Part shown: positions 1 through 8,390 of the stretch, piece by piece
Layout of the letters: each line of letters starts with the position of its first letter
How positions within the stretch are numbered: the stretch's first letter is position 1
Source: Mesorhizobium sp. WSM3862
Lineage (GTDB): Bacteria; Pseudomonadota; Alphaproteobacteria; Rhizobiales; Rhizobiaceae
DNA: 64,000 nucleotides
Reading direction: 5' to 3'
NCBI RefSeq assembly: GCF_002294985.1
Contig: NZ_NSGE01000002.1
Span: forward strand, 791,149-855,148
Translations under genes and position numbers: made by a program
Notes under the pieces: generated by a model
Databases searched by the model: none
The model's input: the letters and a program-made list of their open reading frames with translations, nothing else
Told to the model about the DNA's origin: nothing

Positions 1-491
1 CCCCGCCGAAAACCTTTTCGATCGTACCGACGGATGTCGAATCGATCGACGAGATCCTGGCCGTGCTCGAGCTGCGCATGGGCGTCGAGGCGGAAGCAGC
101 GGCGCTGGCGGCCATGCGCAGGACTGCCAAGGACCTTGCGCTTATGGCCAAGTGGCTCGATGCAATCGACCGGGCGATCGCCGAGACGGGTCTTGCTGCG
201 ACCGAGGATGCGGCCTTCCATCGGGCGATTTCGCTCGCCTCGCACAACGCCTATTTCAGCCGGCTCTTCGACACGTTCGGCACCGCGATGATCCCGCGCC
301 AATGGACGCAATACGATCGCTTGGAGCCCGACGAGCGCGAGCGGCATTTCGAGCGGACGCGGCGCGAGCACCGGGCGATCCACGACGCCATCGCGTCGCG
401 CGACGCCAAGGCGGCGCAACGCGCGATGCGGCTGCACCTCATCCGTTCCTACAAGCGCTTCGAGCAGCTGCGCGACAGCGCCGGGAAGTAA
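1..491 (+). CDS. GntR-family regulator, FadR/FCD type (C-terminal part)
   Basis: The gene enters from the left edge in frame 3, so the DNA-binding winged helix is outside the window. What remains (about 162 residues) is an all-helical FCD ligand-binding domain: a run of amphipathic helices, an acidic and His-containing face (AAFHRAIS, near the middle) and the terminal REHRAIHDAI / AMRLHL pattern typical of FadR-subfamily regulators, in which Asp and His residues bind a metal and a small organic acid. It is followed on the same strand by a sugar-oxidation/transport cluster, and a palindrome of the type bound by FCD regulators lies before two of those genes, so it is probably their local repressor. 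Family call is firm; effector unknown. Confidence 0.8.
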   Translation, partial: PPKTFSIVPTDVESIDEILAVLELRMGVEAEAAALAAMRRTAKDLALMAKWLDAIDRAIAETGLAATEDAAFHRAISLASHNAYFSRLFDTFGTAMIPRQWTQYDRLEPDERERHFERTRREHRAIHDAIASRDAKAAQRAMRLHLIRSYKRFEQLRDSAGK

Positions 492-663
492 ATCGGGCAA
501 GGCCGCTCGACCGGCTCGCAGTTTGTATCGATCAGTGGCCGCTGCGGCTTGACGTTCCAAGTCAGGTCGGGATCGATCGGCGCCATGCGCAGATGCCGGG
601 AACATTCCGTCGCCCTTCCAGCCTGCCGGTAGATCCAAAACCGCCACTTTCCATCATTAGCTT

Positions 664-691
664 TTGCATGATTACAGGGTTGTCATACAAC
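664..691 (+). promoter_or_regulatory. Candidate promoter with FadR-type operator
   Basis: TTGCAT (664-669) and TACAAC (686-691) form a weak -35/-10 pair with 16-bp spacing. The -10 overlaps a 13-bp palindrome, GTTGTCATACAAC (679-691), whose TTGT-N3-ACAA core is a typical FCD-type GntR operator. The same core in reverse orientation occurs at 2853-2863. The gap 492-758 holds no gene; this site is its only recognisable content. Confidence 0.6.
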
Positions 692-758
692 TATCCAATC
701 TGATATTCCTGCGGACACGACCCGTCAAGACGACGCGGGCTTTGAGGAGTGAGTTTCC

Positions 759-1745
759 ATGCATCAAAGGCGATTTGGCCGCACCGGCTGGCAAGTGTCG
801 GAAATCGGCTTCGGCAGTTGGGCGATCGGCGCCGACTGGGGCGACGTCGAGGAGAAGGACGCCATCGCGGCGCTCAACGCCGCGCTCGATTCAGGCGTGA
901 CGATGATCGACACCGCCGACGTCTATGGCGACGGCCGGGCGGAGAAGCTGATCGCAAAGACGCTGAAGGGACGAGGCGGCGCGAGGCCTATGGTCGCCAC
1001 CAAGGCCGGCAAGCGGCTGAACCCGCATGTCGCCTCCGGCTACAATCGCCAGAACCTGACCAGCTTCGTCGAGCGCAGCCTGCGCTATCTCGAGGTCGAC
1101 GTGCTGGACCTCATCCAACTCCACTGTCCGATGACGGAGGTCTTCTACCAGCCCGAGACGTTCGAGGCGCTGGACAGGCTGGTCGAGGAGGGCAAGATCC
1201 GTCACTATGGCGTCAGCGTCGAAAAGGTCGAGGAAGGCATCAAGGCGCTGCAATATCCCGGCGTCGCCAGCGTCCAGATCATCTACAACATCTTTCGGCA
1301 GCGCCCGGCGGAGCTGTTCTTCGACATGGCGCGCCAGAAGGATGTTGCCATCATCGTCAGGGTGCCGCTGGCCAGCGGCCTGCTCTCCGGCAAGTTCAAG
1401 AGCGATTCCAGCTTCAGCGCCAAGGACCACCGCAACTATAACCGTCAAGGCGAGGCCTTCGACGTCGGCGAGACGTTCGCGGGCGTCAACTATGAGGAAG
1501 GCCTGCAGGCGGTCGAGGAATTGCGGCCGCTGCTGCCGCCAGGCGCTACAATGGCGCAATGGGCGCTGCGCTGGATCCTGATGAACCCGGCGGTTACGGT
1601 TACCATTCCGGGCGCCAAGTCCGTCCGGCAGGCGCAGGAAAACGCCGCCGCGTCCGACCTGCCGGCGCTCTCGCTGCAAGTGATGAAGCGCATCGCCGAC
1701 ATCTATGAGCGACGCATCAAGGCCGCCGTTCATCAGCGCTGGTGA
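759..1745 (+). CDS. Aldo/keto reductase (sugar dehydrogenase-like)
   Basis: A 328-residue TIM-barrel oxidoreductase that uses NAD(P)H or NAD(P)+. The catalytic tetrad is visible: D51, Y56 (DTADVYG), K82 (ATKAG) and H122 (LIQLH); the C-terminal NADP-binding stretch TIPGAKSVRQAQEN is also typical. The ATG follows a GAGGAGT ribosome site. Its stop overlaps the start of a fuconolactonase-like amidohydrolase, so the pair probably oxidises an aldose to a lactone and then opens it, as in L-fucose or L-galactose oxidation. A reductive role on another carbonyl substrate cannot be excluded. Expression is probably controlled through the operator at 679-691. Confidence 0.85.
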   Translation: MHQRRFGRTGWQVSEIGFGSWAIGADWGDVEEKDAIAALNAALDSGVTMIDTADVYGDGRAEKLIAKTLKGRGGARPMVATKAGKRLNPHVASGYNRQNLTSFVERSLRYLEVDVLDLIQLHCPMTEVFYQPETFEALDRLVEEGKIRHYGVSVEKVEEGIKALQYPGVASVQIIYNIFRQRPAELFFDMARQKDVAIIVRVPLASGLLSGKFKSDSSFSAKDHRNYNRQGEAFDVGETFAGVNYEEGLQAVEELRPLLPPGATMAQWALRWILMNPAVTVTIPGAKSVRQAQENAAASDLPALSLQVMKRIADIYERRIKAAVHQRW

Positions 1746-2614
1746 GCGCCATGGGCACCGGCAAGCCCCTGGTGATCGACGGGCATCAGCATTTCTGGGA
1801 CCCCGCGGACGGGTCCTGCGGCTGGATGACGGAGGATTACGCCGCCATCCGCCGGGTGTTCACGCCCGAGGACCTCAGGCCGGCGCTGGCCGCGGCCGGC
1901 GTGGACAGGACCATCCTGGTCCAGACATGGCATTCGCTCGGCGAGACGCGGGGGTTCCTGGTCACGGCCAGCCGGACCGATTTCGTCGCCGGCGTCGTCG
2001 GCTGGGTCGACCTCACCGAACCCGAGGTGGCGGCCACGGTGTCCGAGCTGAAGGCGCGGCCGGATGGCCATTACCTAGTCGGCATTCGTCACCTCGTCCA
2101 CAACGAGACGGATCCGAACTGGCTGCTGCGCGCGGAAGTCCAGCGCGGGCTGGCGGCTGTCGCCGAGGCGGGGCTGGTCTATGACCTGCTGTTGAAGGAG
2201 CCGCAGATTCCGGCTGCTTTGGAGACGGTGGAACGGCATCCCAATTTGCGTTTCGTCGTCGACCACATCGCAAAACCGCGCATTGCGCAGCGCGCGATGG
2301 AGCCGTGGGCCGGATTGATGCAGGGCTTCGCGGCGCATCGCGACCATGTCTGGTGCAAGCTCTCCGGAATGGTCACGGAAGCCGACTGGCGGCGCTGGAA
2401 TAGCCAGGATCTGCAGCCCTATGTCGACGCGGTGCTTTCGATCTTCGGACCGTCGCGATGCCTGTTCGGTTCGGATTGGCCGGTCTGCCTGGTCGCCGCA
2501 AACTATCGGTCGGTCAAGCGCGCGCTTGACGACTGTCTTTCCGGGCTGACGGAGCAAGAGCGTTCGCAGATTTTTGGAGCTTCCGCCCTCGAGGCGTACC
2601 GCTTGTCGCTGTAA
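1742..2614 (+). CDS. Amidohydrolase family 2 protein, L-fuconolactonase-like
   Basis: A metal-dependent TIM-barrel hydrolase of about 290 residues. It has the first-strand metal motif H15-x-H17 (DGHQHFWD), a mid-barrel His (GIRHLVHN), another in VVDHIAKP and the terminal Asp in FGSDWPV, matching the PF04909/fuconolactonase group rather than classic amidases. The start may be the GTG at 1742, which overlaps the stop of the preceding reductase, or the ATG at 1751; translational coupling favours the first. Predicted role: hydrolysis of an aldonolactone made by the reductase. Exact sugar not determinable. Confidence 0.75.
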   Translation: MSAMGTGKPLVIDGHQHFWDPADGSCGWMTEDYAAIRRVFTPEDLRPALAAAGVDRTILVQTWHSLGETRGFLVTASRTDFVAGVVGWVDLTEPEVAATVSELKARPDGHYLVGIRHLVHNETDPNWLLRAEVQRGLAAVAEAGLVYDLLLKEPQIPAALETVERHPNLRFVVDHIAKPRIAQRAMEPWAGLMQGFAAHRDHVWCKLSGMVTEADWRRWNSQDLQPYVDAVLSIFGPSRCLFGSDWPVCLVAANYRSVKRALDDCLSGLTEQERSQIFGASALEAYRLSL

Positions 2615-2824
2615 CAGTGACAAGGCTCTGAATGTCTCCCGCCCGAGCGGTCGCGGGGCCACATTCAACGCCACCATCATCGCGGCGCATTGTCTTTGCG
2701 TCGGGCATCCTTGTCCGGCGCCTCGCGCCGACTGCGGTGAACTTCCTCAAACAAGGTGACATCAGAAACGAAGGAAAGGGGTGATGCGGCCCCTTTCGTT
2801 CGTCCGGCCCAGGGCGCAGCAATG

Positions 2825-2877
2825 TTGACAGCCGTGTTACATGGTAATAGGGTTGTATGACAAGTTAGCCATGTAAC
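2825..2877 (+). promoter_or_regulatory. Promoter/operator region of the ABC importer operon, nested palindromes
   Basis: TTGACA (2825-2830) can serve as -35; the best -10 candidates (TAATAG 2845-2850, TAGGGT 2848-2853) are weak. TTGTATGACAA (2853-2863) is the exact reverse complement of the operator core at 680-690. It is enclosed by a perfect 9-bp inverted repeat, GTTACATGG (2836-2844) and CCATGTAAC (2869-2877), almost concentric with it. The gap 2615-2890 has no gene. Confidence 0.6.
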
Positions 2878-2890
2878 GGGAGGAACATGC

Positions 2891-4123
2891 ATGAGACAGC
2901 TAGGACTTGGATTGACCATGGCGGCCGCGGGGCTCGCCATGGCTTTGCAGACGGCCCGCGCCGACGAGGAACTGCCCATCGGCGTCATCGCCGCGCAGTC
3001 GGGCTCATTCGTTTCGGCCGGCAACACCATCGTCGGCGCGGCCAACCTGGCGGCGCAGCAGATCAACGACGCCGGCGGCATCAAGGTCGGCGACAAGACC
3101 TACAAGATCAAGCTCTATATCCGCGACAACCGGACCGATGTGAACGTCTCCATCGCGGCCGCGCGCGAGCTGGTCAACGACATCGGCGTCAAGGCCATCT
3201 GGGGCACCGAGACGCATGACTTCTCGGTGTCCATGGCCAAGATCACCGGCCCGGCCAAGGTGCTGCAGTTTTCCGGGAACAGCTCGCTCGGCGCCGTGCT
3301 CGACGACAAGGCCGTCGCCGAGGGCGGCTGGCTCCACTACACGTTCCAGAGCGAGCCGCAGGAATGGCAGCGCAGCGGCAGCACCGCCAAGGGCGTGCTG
3401 TCGCTGCTCACGCCGCAGCTGAAGTCGCCGCCGAAGCATTCGGTGGTGTTCGTCGGCAATGACGCGACCGGACAGTATCTGTCGTCGCACTATGTCAAGG
3501 CGCTCGAGGCGGAAGGCCAGAAAGTCGACCTCGTGCAGTATCCGCCGGATACGACCGACTTCTCGCCGCTGCTCACCCGCATCAAGGGCATGAAGCCCGA
3601 TATCGTGCATTTTTGGTACAATGGCGATTCAACCCTCACAGCTTTCCCGCAAGCCCTCAAGCTCGGCGTGGCGCCGTCCTATTTCCTGTTCGGCGTCGAC
3701 CCGGGCATCTACCAGGAGCGCAGCCTCAAGGCGGACGTGCCGGTGACGATGAGCTGCGTGCCGGTCTGCTGGGGTTCCTCGCCATACCCCGAGGTGAAGC
3801 AGTATTTCGACAAATATTTCGGCCTCGGCGCCGCCAAGGGCCCGCAGTCCTCCGTTTCGCTGCTCTATTACGATTACTTCTTCTGGTACGCCAAGGCGCT
3901 GGAGAAGGTCGGCAAGATCGACGATCCGGACGCGGTGGTCGCGGAGCTCTTGAAGTCGGACTACAAGGGCGTCGTGTCGCCTGTGCCGCTTGTCTTCAAC
4001 AAGCATCATCAGGTCACCTTCGCGACCGAGGTCTGCATGGTCGAACCCAACACATCCGACAAGTTCAAATGCGCGGTCGAGCAGCCGCCGGCCGCTCCAC
4101 CGCCCGGCGACAACGGCGGCTGA
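2891..4123 (+). CDS. ABC transporter substrate-binding protein, Leu/Ile/Val-type (HAAT)
   Basis: A 410-residue periplasmic binding protein (type 1 fold, PF13458-like). A Sec signal peptide ends at about residue 24 (ARA|DEE), followed by the typical opening PIGVIAAQSG and the NAAQQIND-like helix. It captures the substrate for the LivHMGF-type components encoded immediately downstream. Located behind catabolic sugar-oxidation genes and sharing their operator, it may import a sugar acid, aromatic or amide rather than an amino acid; HAAT binding proteins are not reliably assigned by sequence. The ATG follows a GGGAGG site. The Pro-rich tail (PPAAPPPGDNGG) is unusual but harmless. Confidence 0.9.
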   Translation: MRQLGLGLTMAAAGLAMALQTARADEELPIGVIAAQSGSFVSAGNTIVGAANLAAQQINDAGGIKVGDKTYKIKLYIRDNRTDVNVSIAAARELVNDIGVKAIWGTETHDFSVSMAKITGPAKVLQFSGNSSLGAVLDDKAVAEGGWLHYTFQSEPQEWQRSGSTAKGVLSLLTPQLKSPPKHSVVFVGNDATGQYLSSHYVKALEAEGQKVDLVQYPPDTTDFSPLLTRIKGMKPDIVHFWYNGDSTLTAFPQALKLGVAPSYFLFGVDPGIYQERSLKADVPVTMSCVPVCWGSSPYPEVKQYFDKYFGLGAAKGPQSSVSLLYYDYFFWYAKALEKVGKIDDPDAVVAELLKSDYKGVVSPVPLVFNKHHQVTFATEVCMVEPNTSDKFKCAVEQPPAAPPPGDNGG

Positions 4124-4206
4124 GCCGGTCCGCAACGAAAATCCGACATCGGGATGGGCGGCTATGTTCCGCCCATCCTTCCCTGCAGGTTCTCCACCCG
4201 GATTTG

Positions 4207-5079
4207 ATGATGGACATTTTTGTGCAGCAACTGGTGAACAGCCTATCGGTTGCCAGCGTCACCATTCTCATCGGCATCGGCATCACGCTGATCTTCGGCC
4301 TGGCCGGCATCGTCAATTTCGCGCATGGCGAGTTCCTGATGGTCGGCGGCATGGCGACCTGGTTCATGGTCGGCGCCGGGATGAACTTCTTTGTGGCGCT
4401 GGTGTTGGCCGGCCTGCTGGTCGGGGCGCTCGGCTTTGCCGCCGAACGATGCCTGTTCCGCTTCACGCTCAACCGGCCGATGAACGGCTTCATCATGTCG
4501 ATCGGCCTCAGCGTGATCCTGCAGCACGCCGTCATCCGCGTCTTCAACGAGTTCCAGAAAAGCATCACCGACCCGGTCGGCCTAGTCTGGACGATCGGCG
4601 GCGTGGATATCATCGCGATGCGCGCGATCGTCGTCGCGGTAACGGCCGTGATCGTGGCGATAACCTATTTCGGCATCTCGCGCAGCCGCTATGGGATGGC
4701 GTTGCGGGCGAGCGTTTCGGACCGCGACACCGCTGAGCTGATGGGCATTCCGGTTCGCCGCTACGTCACCGGCGTCTTCATCTATGGCAGCCTGCTTGCC
4801 GGCATCGGCGGCGCGCTGATGATCTCGCTGTTTCCGATCACGCCCTTCACCGGCAGCGTCATCATCATTCGCGGCTTCGCGGTCTCGCTAATCGGCGGTC
4901 TCGGCAATGTCGGTGGCGCCGTCGTCGGCGGCCTGGTGCTCGGCCTCGTCGATGGCCTCAGCGCCGGTTACGGATATCCGGAATGGACCGACGCCTATTC
5001 GCTGGTCGTGATGATCCTGATCCTGGTGCTGCGGCCCCAGGGACTGCTTGGCGGCACGCTCGGCCGGAAGGCATCGTGA
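4207..5079 (+). CDS. ABC permease, LivH type
   Basis: A 290-residue inner-membrane permease with about eight hydrophobic helices. The LivH signatures GIGITLIFGLAGIVNFAHGEF (N-terminal third) and the C-terminal loop RGFAVSLIGGLGNVGGAVVGG (the ATPase-contact region) are clear. Two adjacent ATG codons (4207, 4210) are possible starts; the reading frame is open further upstream but that stretch overlaps the binding-protein gene and lacks the family's N-terminus. It forms the translocation pore with the LivM-type protein encoded one base downstream of its stop. Confidence 0.9.
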   Translation: MMDIFVQQLVNSLSVASVTILIGIGITLIFGLAGIVNFAHGEFLMVGGMATWFMVGAGMNFFVALVLAGLLVGALGFAAERCLFRFTLNRPMNGFIMSIGLSVILQHAVIRVFNEFQKSITDPVGLVWTIGGVDIIAMRAIVVAVTAVIVAITYFGISRSRYGMALRASVSDRDTAELMGIPVRRYVTGVFIYGSLLAGIGGALMISLFPITPFTGSVIIIRGFAVSLIGGLGNVGGAVVGGLVLGLVDGLSAGYGYPEWTDAYSLVVMILILVLRPQGLLGGTLGRKAS

Positions 5080-5080
5080 G

Positions 5081-6172
5081 ATGTCGATGCCAATGACCGA
5101 CAACAGCGCCGGAAAGACAGGCGCCACGCCAGAAGGCGTCAGGGCACGGGATCGGCTCGCGCTTCTGACGGCCGACAATGCCGCCGTTCCGCTGCCGGCC
5201 GGCGTCCAGGCGATCACGGCAATCCTGCTGGCGGTGCTGCTCATCGCCTTGCCCTGGCTCGGCCTCGGCTACCGCTTCCTGTCGATCGCCATCACGACGC
5301 TCTATACGGCGATCGGCCTCTACGGCCTCGGTCTGCAGTTCGGCCAGGCCGGCATCATGTCGGTCGGCCATGCGGCGCTGATGGGGGTCGGCGCCTATGC
5401 CTCGGCCATCCTTTCCGTGCAGCTCGGCTTGGGCTTCTGGACCTCGCTGCCCTTCGCCATGGCCTTGTCGGCGATCGTCGGCGGCGTCATCGGTCTGCCG
5501 ACGCTGAGGGTGGGCGGACAGCATTACATCATCATCACCTTCTGCTTCTGCGCCCTGTTCGTCATCGTGCTCACCAATGGCGGCACCTTCACCGGATCCG
5601 CCACCGGCCTCGATGTCGGGTCGGTCACTCCCTTGCCCGGCATCAATTTCGACAAGCTCTCCAACAATTACTATCTGGTTCTGGCGGCGCTCTTCCTGGC
5701 GCTCGCCGCGACCTATCTCATCGGCATTTCGCGCTACGGCCGGACGTTGCGGGCCATCCGCGAGAACGAGCAGCTGGCGCGTTCGGTCGGCATCAATGTC
5801 GACCTGCACAAGCTTGGCGTGCTGATGGTTTCAGGCCTGTTTGCCGGCCTCGCCGGCGTGCTGCAGCTCTACTACCTGCGCCACATCTCGCCGACCCTGT
5901 TCGGCGCTTTCCCCAGCCTTTACCTGGCGCTGATGGTCATGCTGGGCGGCGCCCGCTATCTCTACGGGCCGCTGATTGGCGCGGTCGTCGTCAATTTCCT
6001 GCCCGAGGTGCTCAACCTCGATCCGGTCGATTCCCGCATCGCCTACGGCGTCTGCCTGCTTCTGGTGATCCTTTTGCTGCCGGGCGGAGTCGGCGCCGGC
6101 ATCAAGAACATCTGCTGCGCGATCCGTGGCGGGTCCGAGACGCAAGTCGGAGGCTCGAATGGCCGCGCTTGA
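5081..6172 (+). CDS. ABC permease, LivM type
   Basis: A 363-residue second permease of the HAAT importer. After a hydrophilic N-terminal tail of about 45 residues it carries the LivM hallmarks: ITTLYTAIGLYGLGLQFGQA, the GxPTLRV(G)GxY-like segment (GLPTLRVGGQHY) and the ATPase-contact region with RAIRENEQLARSVGIN. Start chosen at the ATG one base after the LivH stop; the longer frame has no family support. Its end overlaps the LivG ATPase gene by 14 bases, consistent with a tightly coupled operon. Confidence 0.9.
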   Translation: MSMPMTDNSAGKTGATPEGVRARDRLALLTADNAAVPLPAGVQAITAILLAVLLIALPWLGLGYRFLSIAITTLYTAIGLYGLGLQFGQAGIMSVGHAALMGVGAYASAILSVQLGLGFWTSLPFAMALSAIVGGVIGLPTLRVGGQHYIIITFCFCALFVIVLTNGGTFTGSATGLDVGSVTPLPGINFDKLSNNYYLVLAALFLALAATYLIGISRYGRTLRAIRENEQLARSVGINVDLHKLGVLMVSGLFAGLAGVLQLYYLRHISPTLFGAFPSLYLALMVMLGGARYLYGPLIGAVVVNFLPEVLNLDPVDSRIAYGVCLLLVILLLPGGVGAGIKNICCAIRGGSETQVGGSNGRA

Positions 6173-6887
6173 GGTGAGGGGCCTGCGCAAGCAGTTCGGC
6201 GGCGTCGTCGCGCTCAACGGCATCGATCTCGACATCGACACCGACCGCGTCGTCGGCATCGTCGGCCCCAACGGATCCGGCAAGACCACCTTGTTCAACG
6301 TCGTCAGCGGCGTTCATCCGGCCACTGGCGGCACGGTGTTCTGGCAGGGGCAGGACATCACCAATATCGGCGCCCATCGCATAGCGCGAAAGCGGCTGGT
6401 GCGGACGTTTCAGCAGGCGATGTCGTTTCCGGGTCTGACCGTCGACGAGAATGTCCGAATCGCCTGGGAGCAGGGCAGGAGGGGCGGCGGTCGCTGGACC
6501 TCACCCGGCATGATCCTCGACTTCGTCGGCCTGGCGCCGCTCGGCAGGACGATCGCCGGGTCGCTGCCGTTCGGCAGCCTCAGGCGCCTTGGGCTGGCCG
6601 TCGCGCTCGGCGTTTCTCCCGAACTCCTGCTGTTGGACGAGCCCGGCGCCGGGCTGAACGACAGCGAAGCCCAGGCCTTCGCTTCGGTCATCGCGCAACT
6701 GCCGCCGCAAGGCATCGGCGTCTGCCTCATCGACCATGACATGGACATGATGTCCGACCTCTGCGACCGCCTCGTCGTGCTCGATTTCGGCACCAAGATC
6801 GCGGAAGGCCCGCCGTCCCAGGTGCTCGCCGACCCCAAGGTGCGCGAGGTCTATCTCGGCCCGGACAAGAAGGCGGCCGCGCCATGA
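6159..6887 (+). CDS. ABC ATPase, LivG type
   Basis: A 242-residue nucleotide-binding subunit. Walker A is GPNGSGKTT; Walker B is LLLLDEPGAGL; the H-loop His is in LIDHDMDMM. The ABC signature is degenerate: FGSLRRLGLAVAL replaces the usual LSxGxQR, which is uncommon for LivG and might reduce one catalytic site, with LivF supplying the canonical signature. The start at 6159 has a GGAGG site and gives the family's usual N-terminus (AALEVRGLRKQFGG). Overlaps its neighbours on both sides. Confidence 0.88.
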   Translation: MAALEVRGLRKQFGGVVALNGIDLDIDTDRVVGIVGPNGSGKTTLFNVVSGVHPATGGTVFWQGQDITNIGAHRIARKRLVRTFQQAMSFPGLTVDENVRIAWEQGRRGGGRWTSPGMILDFVGLAPLGRTIAGSLPFGSLRRLGLAVALGVSPELLLLDEPGAGLNDSEAQAFASVIAQLPPQGIGVCLIDHDMDMMSDLCDRLVVLDFGTKIAEGPPSQVLADPKVREVYLGPDKKAAAP

Positions 6888-7642
6888 GCCTGCTTGCGGT
6901 CGAACATGTCGATACCGGCTATGGGCCAGTCGCGGTCAATCGCGACGTCTCGCTCGCGGTCGGCCAAAATGAGATCGTCACCATCCTCGGCCCCAACGGC
7001 GCCGGCAAGACGACGCTGCTGCGTTCCATCGCCGGTCTGGTGAAGCCGCGGCGCGGCGCGGTGACCTTCGACGGTCGCGACGTTACCGCGCTTCATGCCG
7101 ACGAAAAGGCAACGCTCGGCGTCGTGATGGTGCCGGAGGGCCGCCACGTGTTCGCCGACATGAGCGTGCGCGAGAACCTTTTGCTCGGCGCCTACTGCCG
7201 CAAGGACAGGGATGCGATCGAGGCCGACATCGCCTTGATGGAGAGTTATTTCACCATTCTCGCCAAGAAGCGAGGCGCCAAGGCCGGCACGCTCAGCGGC
7301 GGCCAGCAGCAGATGCTGGCGATCGCGCGTGGCCTGATGGCGAGACCACGCATCCTTCTGCTTGACGAGCCGTCGCTCGGACTGTCGCCATTGCTGGTGT
7401 CGGATCTGCAGGGCATCATCCTGGATGTGCGCGAGAAGTTCCGTGCCGCGGTGCTCCTCGTCGAGCAGAACGCCGGACTGGCGCTCTCGGTGGCCGAGCA
7501 AGGCTATCTGATGAATTCCGGACGCATCGTGGCCTCAGGCAGCATCGAAGAGTTGCAACAGTCATCGGTCATGCAGGAACTCTATCTCGGCAAGAGGGCA
7601 CAGCAGAACCACGGCGGAAAGCCGCTCAACGCCGGTTCGTAA
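6884..7642 (+). CDS. ABC ATPase, LivF type
   Basis: A 252-residue ATPase with Walker A GPNGAGKTT, Q-loop region VVMVPEGRHVF (a LivF hallmark), canonical signature LSGGQQQMLAIARG, Walker B ILLLDEPSLGL and the H-loop replaced by the LivF-type VEQN. It begins within the LivG stop (ATGA overlap) and is the last gene of the importer operon. The next 16 bases lead directly into decayed sequence on the opposite strand, and no terminator hairpin with a T-run is visible. Confidence 0.9.
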   Translation: MSLLAVEHVDTGYGPVAVNRDVSLAVGQNEIVTILGPNGAGKTTLLRSIAGLVKPRRGAVTFDGRDVTALHADEKATLGVVMVPEGRHVFADMSVRENLLLGAYCRKDRDAIEADIALMESYFTILAKKRGAKAGTLSGGQQQMLAIARGLMARPRILLLDEPSLGLSPLLVSDLQGIILDVREKFRAAVLLVEQNAGLALSVAEQGYLMNSGRIVASGSIEELQQSSVMQELYLGKRAQQNHGGKPLNAGS

Positions 7643-7658
7643 GGTCCTCCACCAGCGC

Positions 7659-7900
7659 TCAGATGTCCCGCCCCTTGCTGGTGAGACCATGGATCAGCAG
7701 CACGACCAGGATGATCGCGCCGAAGATGATCTGGCGTGCGGCTGGGGGCATCTGCATCACGGAAAGGATCGACGATAGAAGCGTGATGAAGATTGCTCCG
7801 GCGAAGGTGCCGATATAGTTGCCTCGACCACGGCCGAGATGACCGGCATGAGATAAGGATCCCCATACCTGATAGGCCTGGTTGGTATAGCCTAACGTAA
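7659..7900 (-). pseudogene. Sugar ABC permease (RbsC type), C-terminal remnant with frameshifts
   Basis: Three short segments in different minus-strand frames line up in order with the C-terminus of ribose-type permeases: LTLGYTNQAYQ, then GDPYLMPVISAVV, then RGNYIGTFAGAIFITLLSS continuing to a natural stop at 7659. At least two indels separate them and the first 250 or so residues are missing. Together with the LacI tail at 8391-8657 on the same strand it marks a lost sugar-uptake locus. Confidence 0.75.
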
Positions 7901-7920
7901 GCAAGTGGATGTTTTCCAAC

Positions 7921-8118
7921 CTACCGATGGCTGGCTGATGCAGGCCTCTGATTGCCTTTCCAGGGACGACTATTCCAGCTTTCGATAGCGGCGGCCTCAT
8001 CAATGCATATCGGTCCTGACGCTCCGCATTCGTCGCAGAGGATGACCACTCGCATCTCCCGCGTGACATGAGGCCTACCTTCTGTGCTGGTGCAGAACGG
8101 GCAAGCGTTTGGAGTCAT
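7921..8118 (-). CDS. Lar-like restriction-alleviation family small protein
   Basis: A 65-residue protein with the Lar pattern: CPFC at residues 6-9, CDECGASGP at 28-36, then an acidic stretch and IESWNSRP at 45-52. The two Cys pairs probably bind zinc. Lar proteins modulate type I restriction and are common on phages and in phage-derived islands. It sits between two dead pieces of a sugar locus and has a GGGGAAAG site before its ATG, so it may be an acquired, still-intact gene. The frame is open further upstream, but that part has no family resemblance. The gap 8119-8390 holds nothing else that I recognise. Confidence 0.65.
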   Translation of the reverse strand: MTPNACPFCTSTEGRPHVTREMRVVILCDECGASGPICIDEAAAIESWNSRPWKGNQRPASASHR

Positions 8119-8390
8119 CTTTCCCCCGGCTTCAAACGGAGCGGGAAGCGGCAGCCCGGCGCTTCCCATTGGATACGAATCAGTATCCAGGCTCCTCGAC
8201 ATGCTAGGGATTTTCGCCGGTGATTGCGACAGGGAAGGCTCAATCGAGCAAGAATGCGGGTGCAGTGTGTGGTCCCGCGACGCCAATCCCTCATTCGCGA
8301 ATACAGCGAGCCGAAGACGCTGGAAGCACACACACGGATCAGTCTTCGGCAACAGAGGGCACATGCCGTGGTACCTAGACGTCAAAGTCC

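Noticed and set aside
891..1733. Long minus-strand frame opposite the aldo/keto reductase
   Set aside because: It mirrors a clear enzyme gene with intact catalytic motifs; the reverse translation is Arg/Asp-rich and domain-free, as expected for the antisense of GC-rich DNA.
3613..4206. N-terminal extension of the LivH-type permease
   Set aside because: The frame overlaps the binding-protein gene and is not membrane-like; the permease motifs begin at the ATG at 4207.
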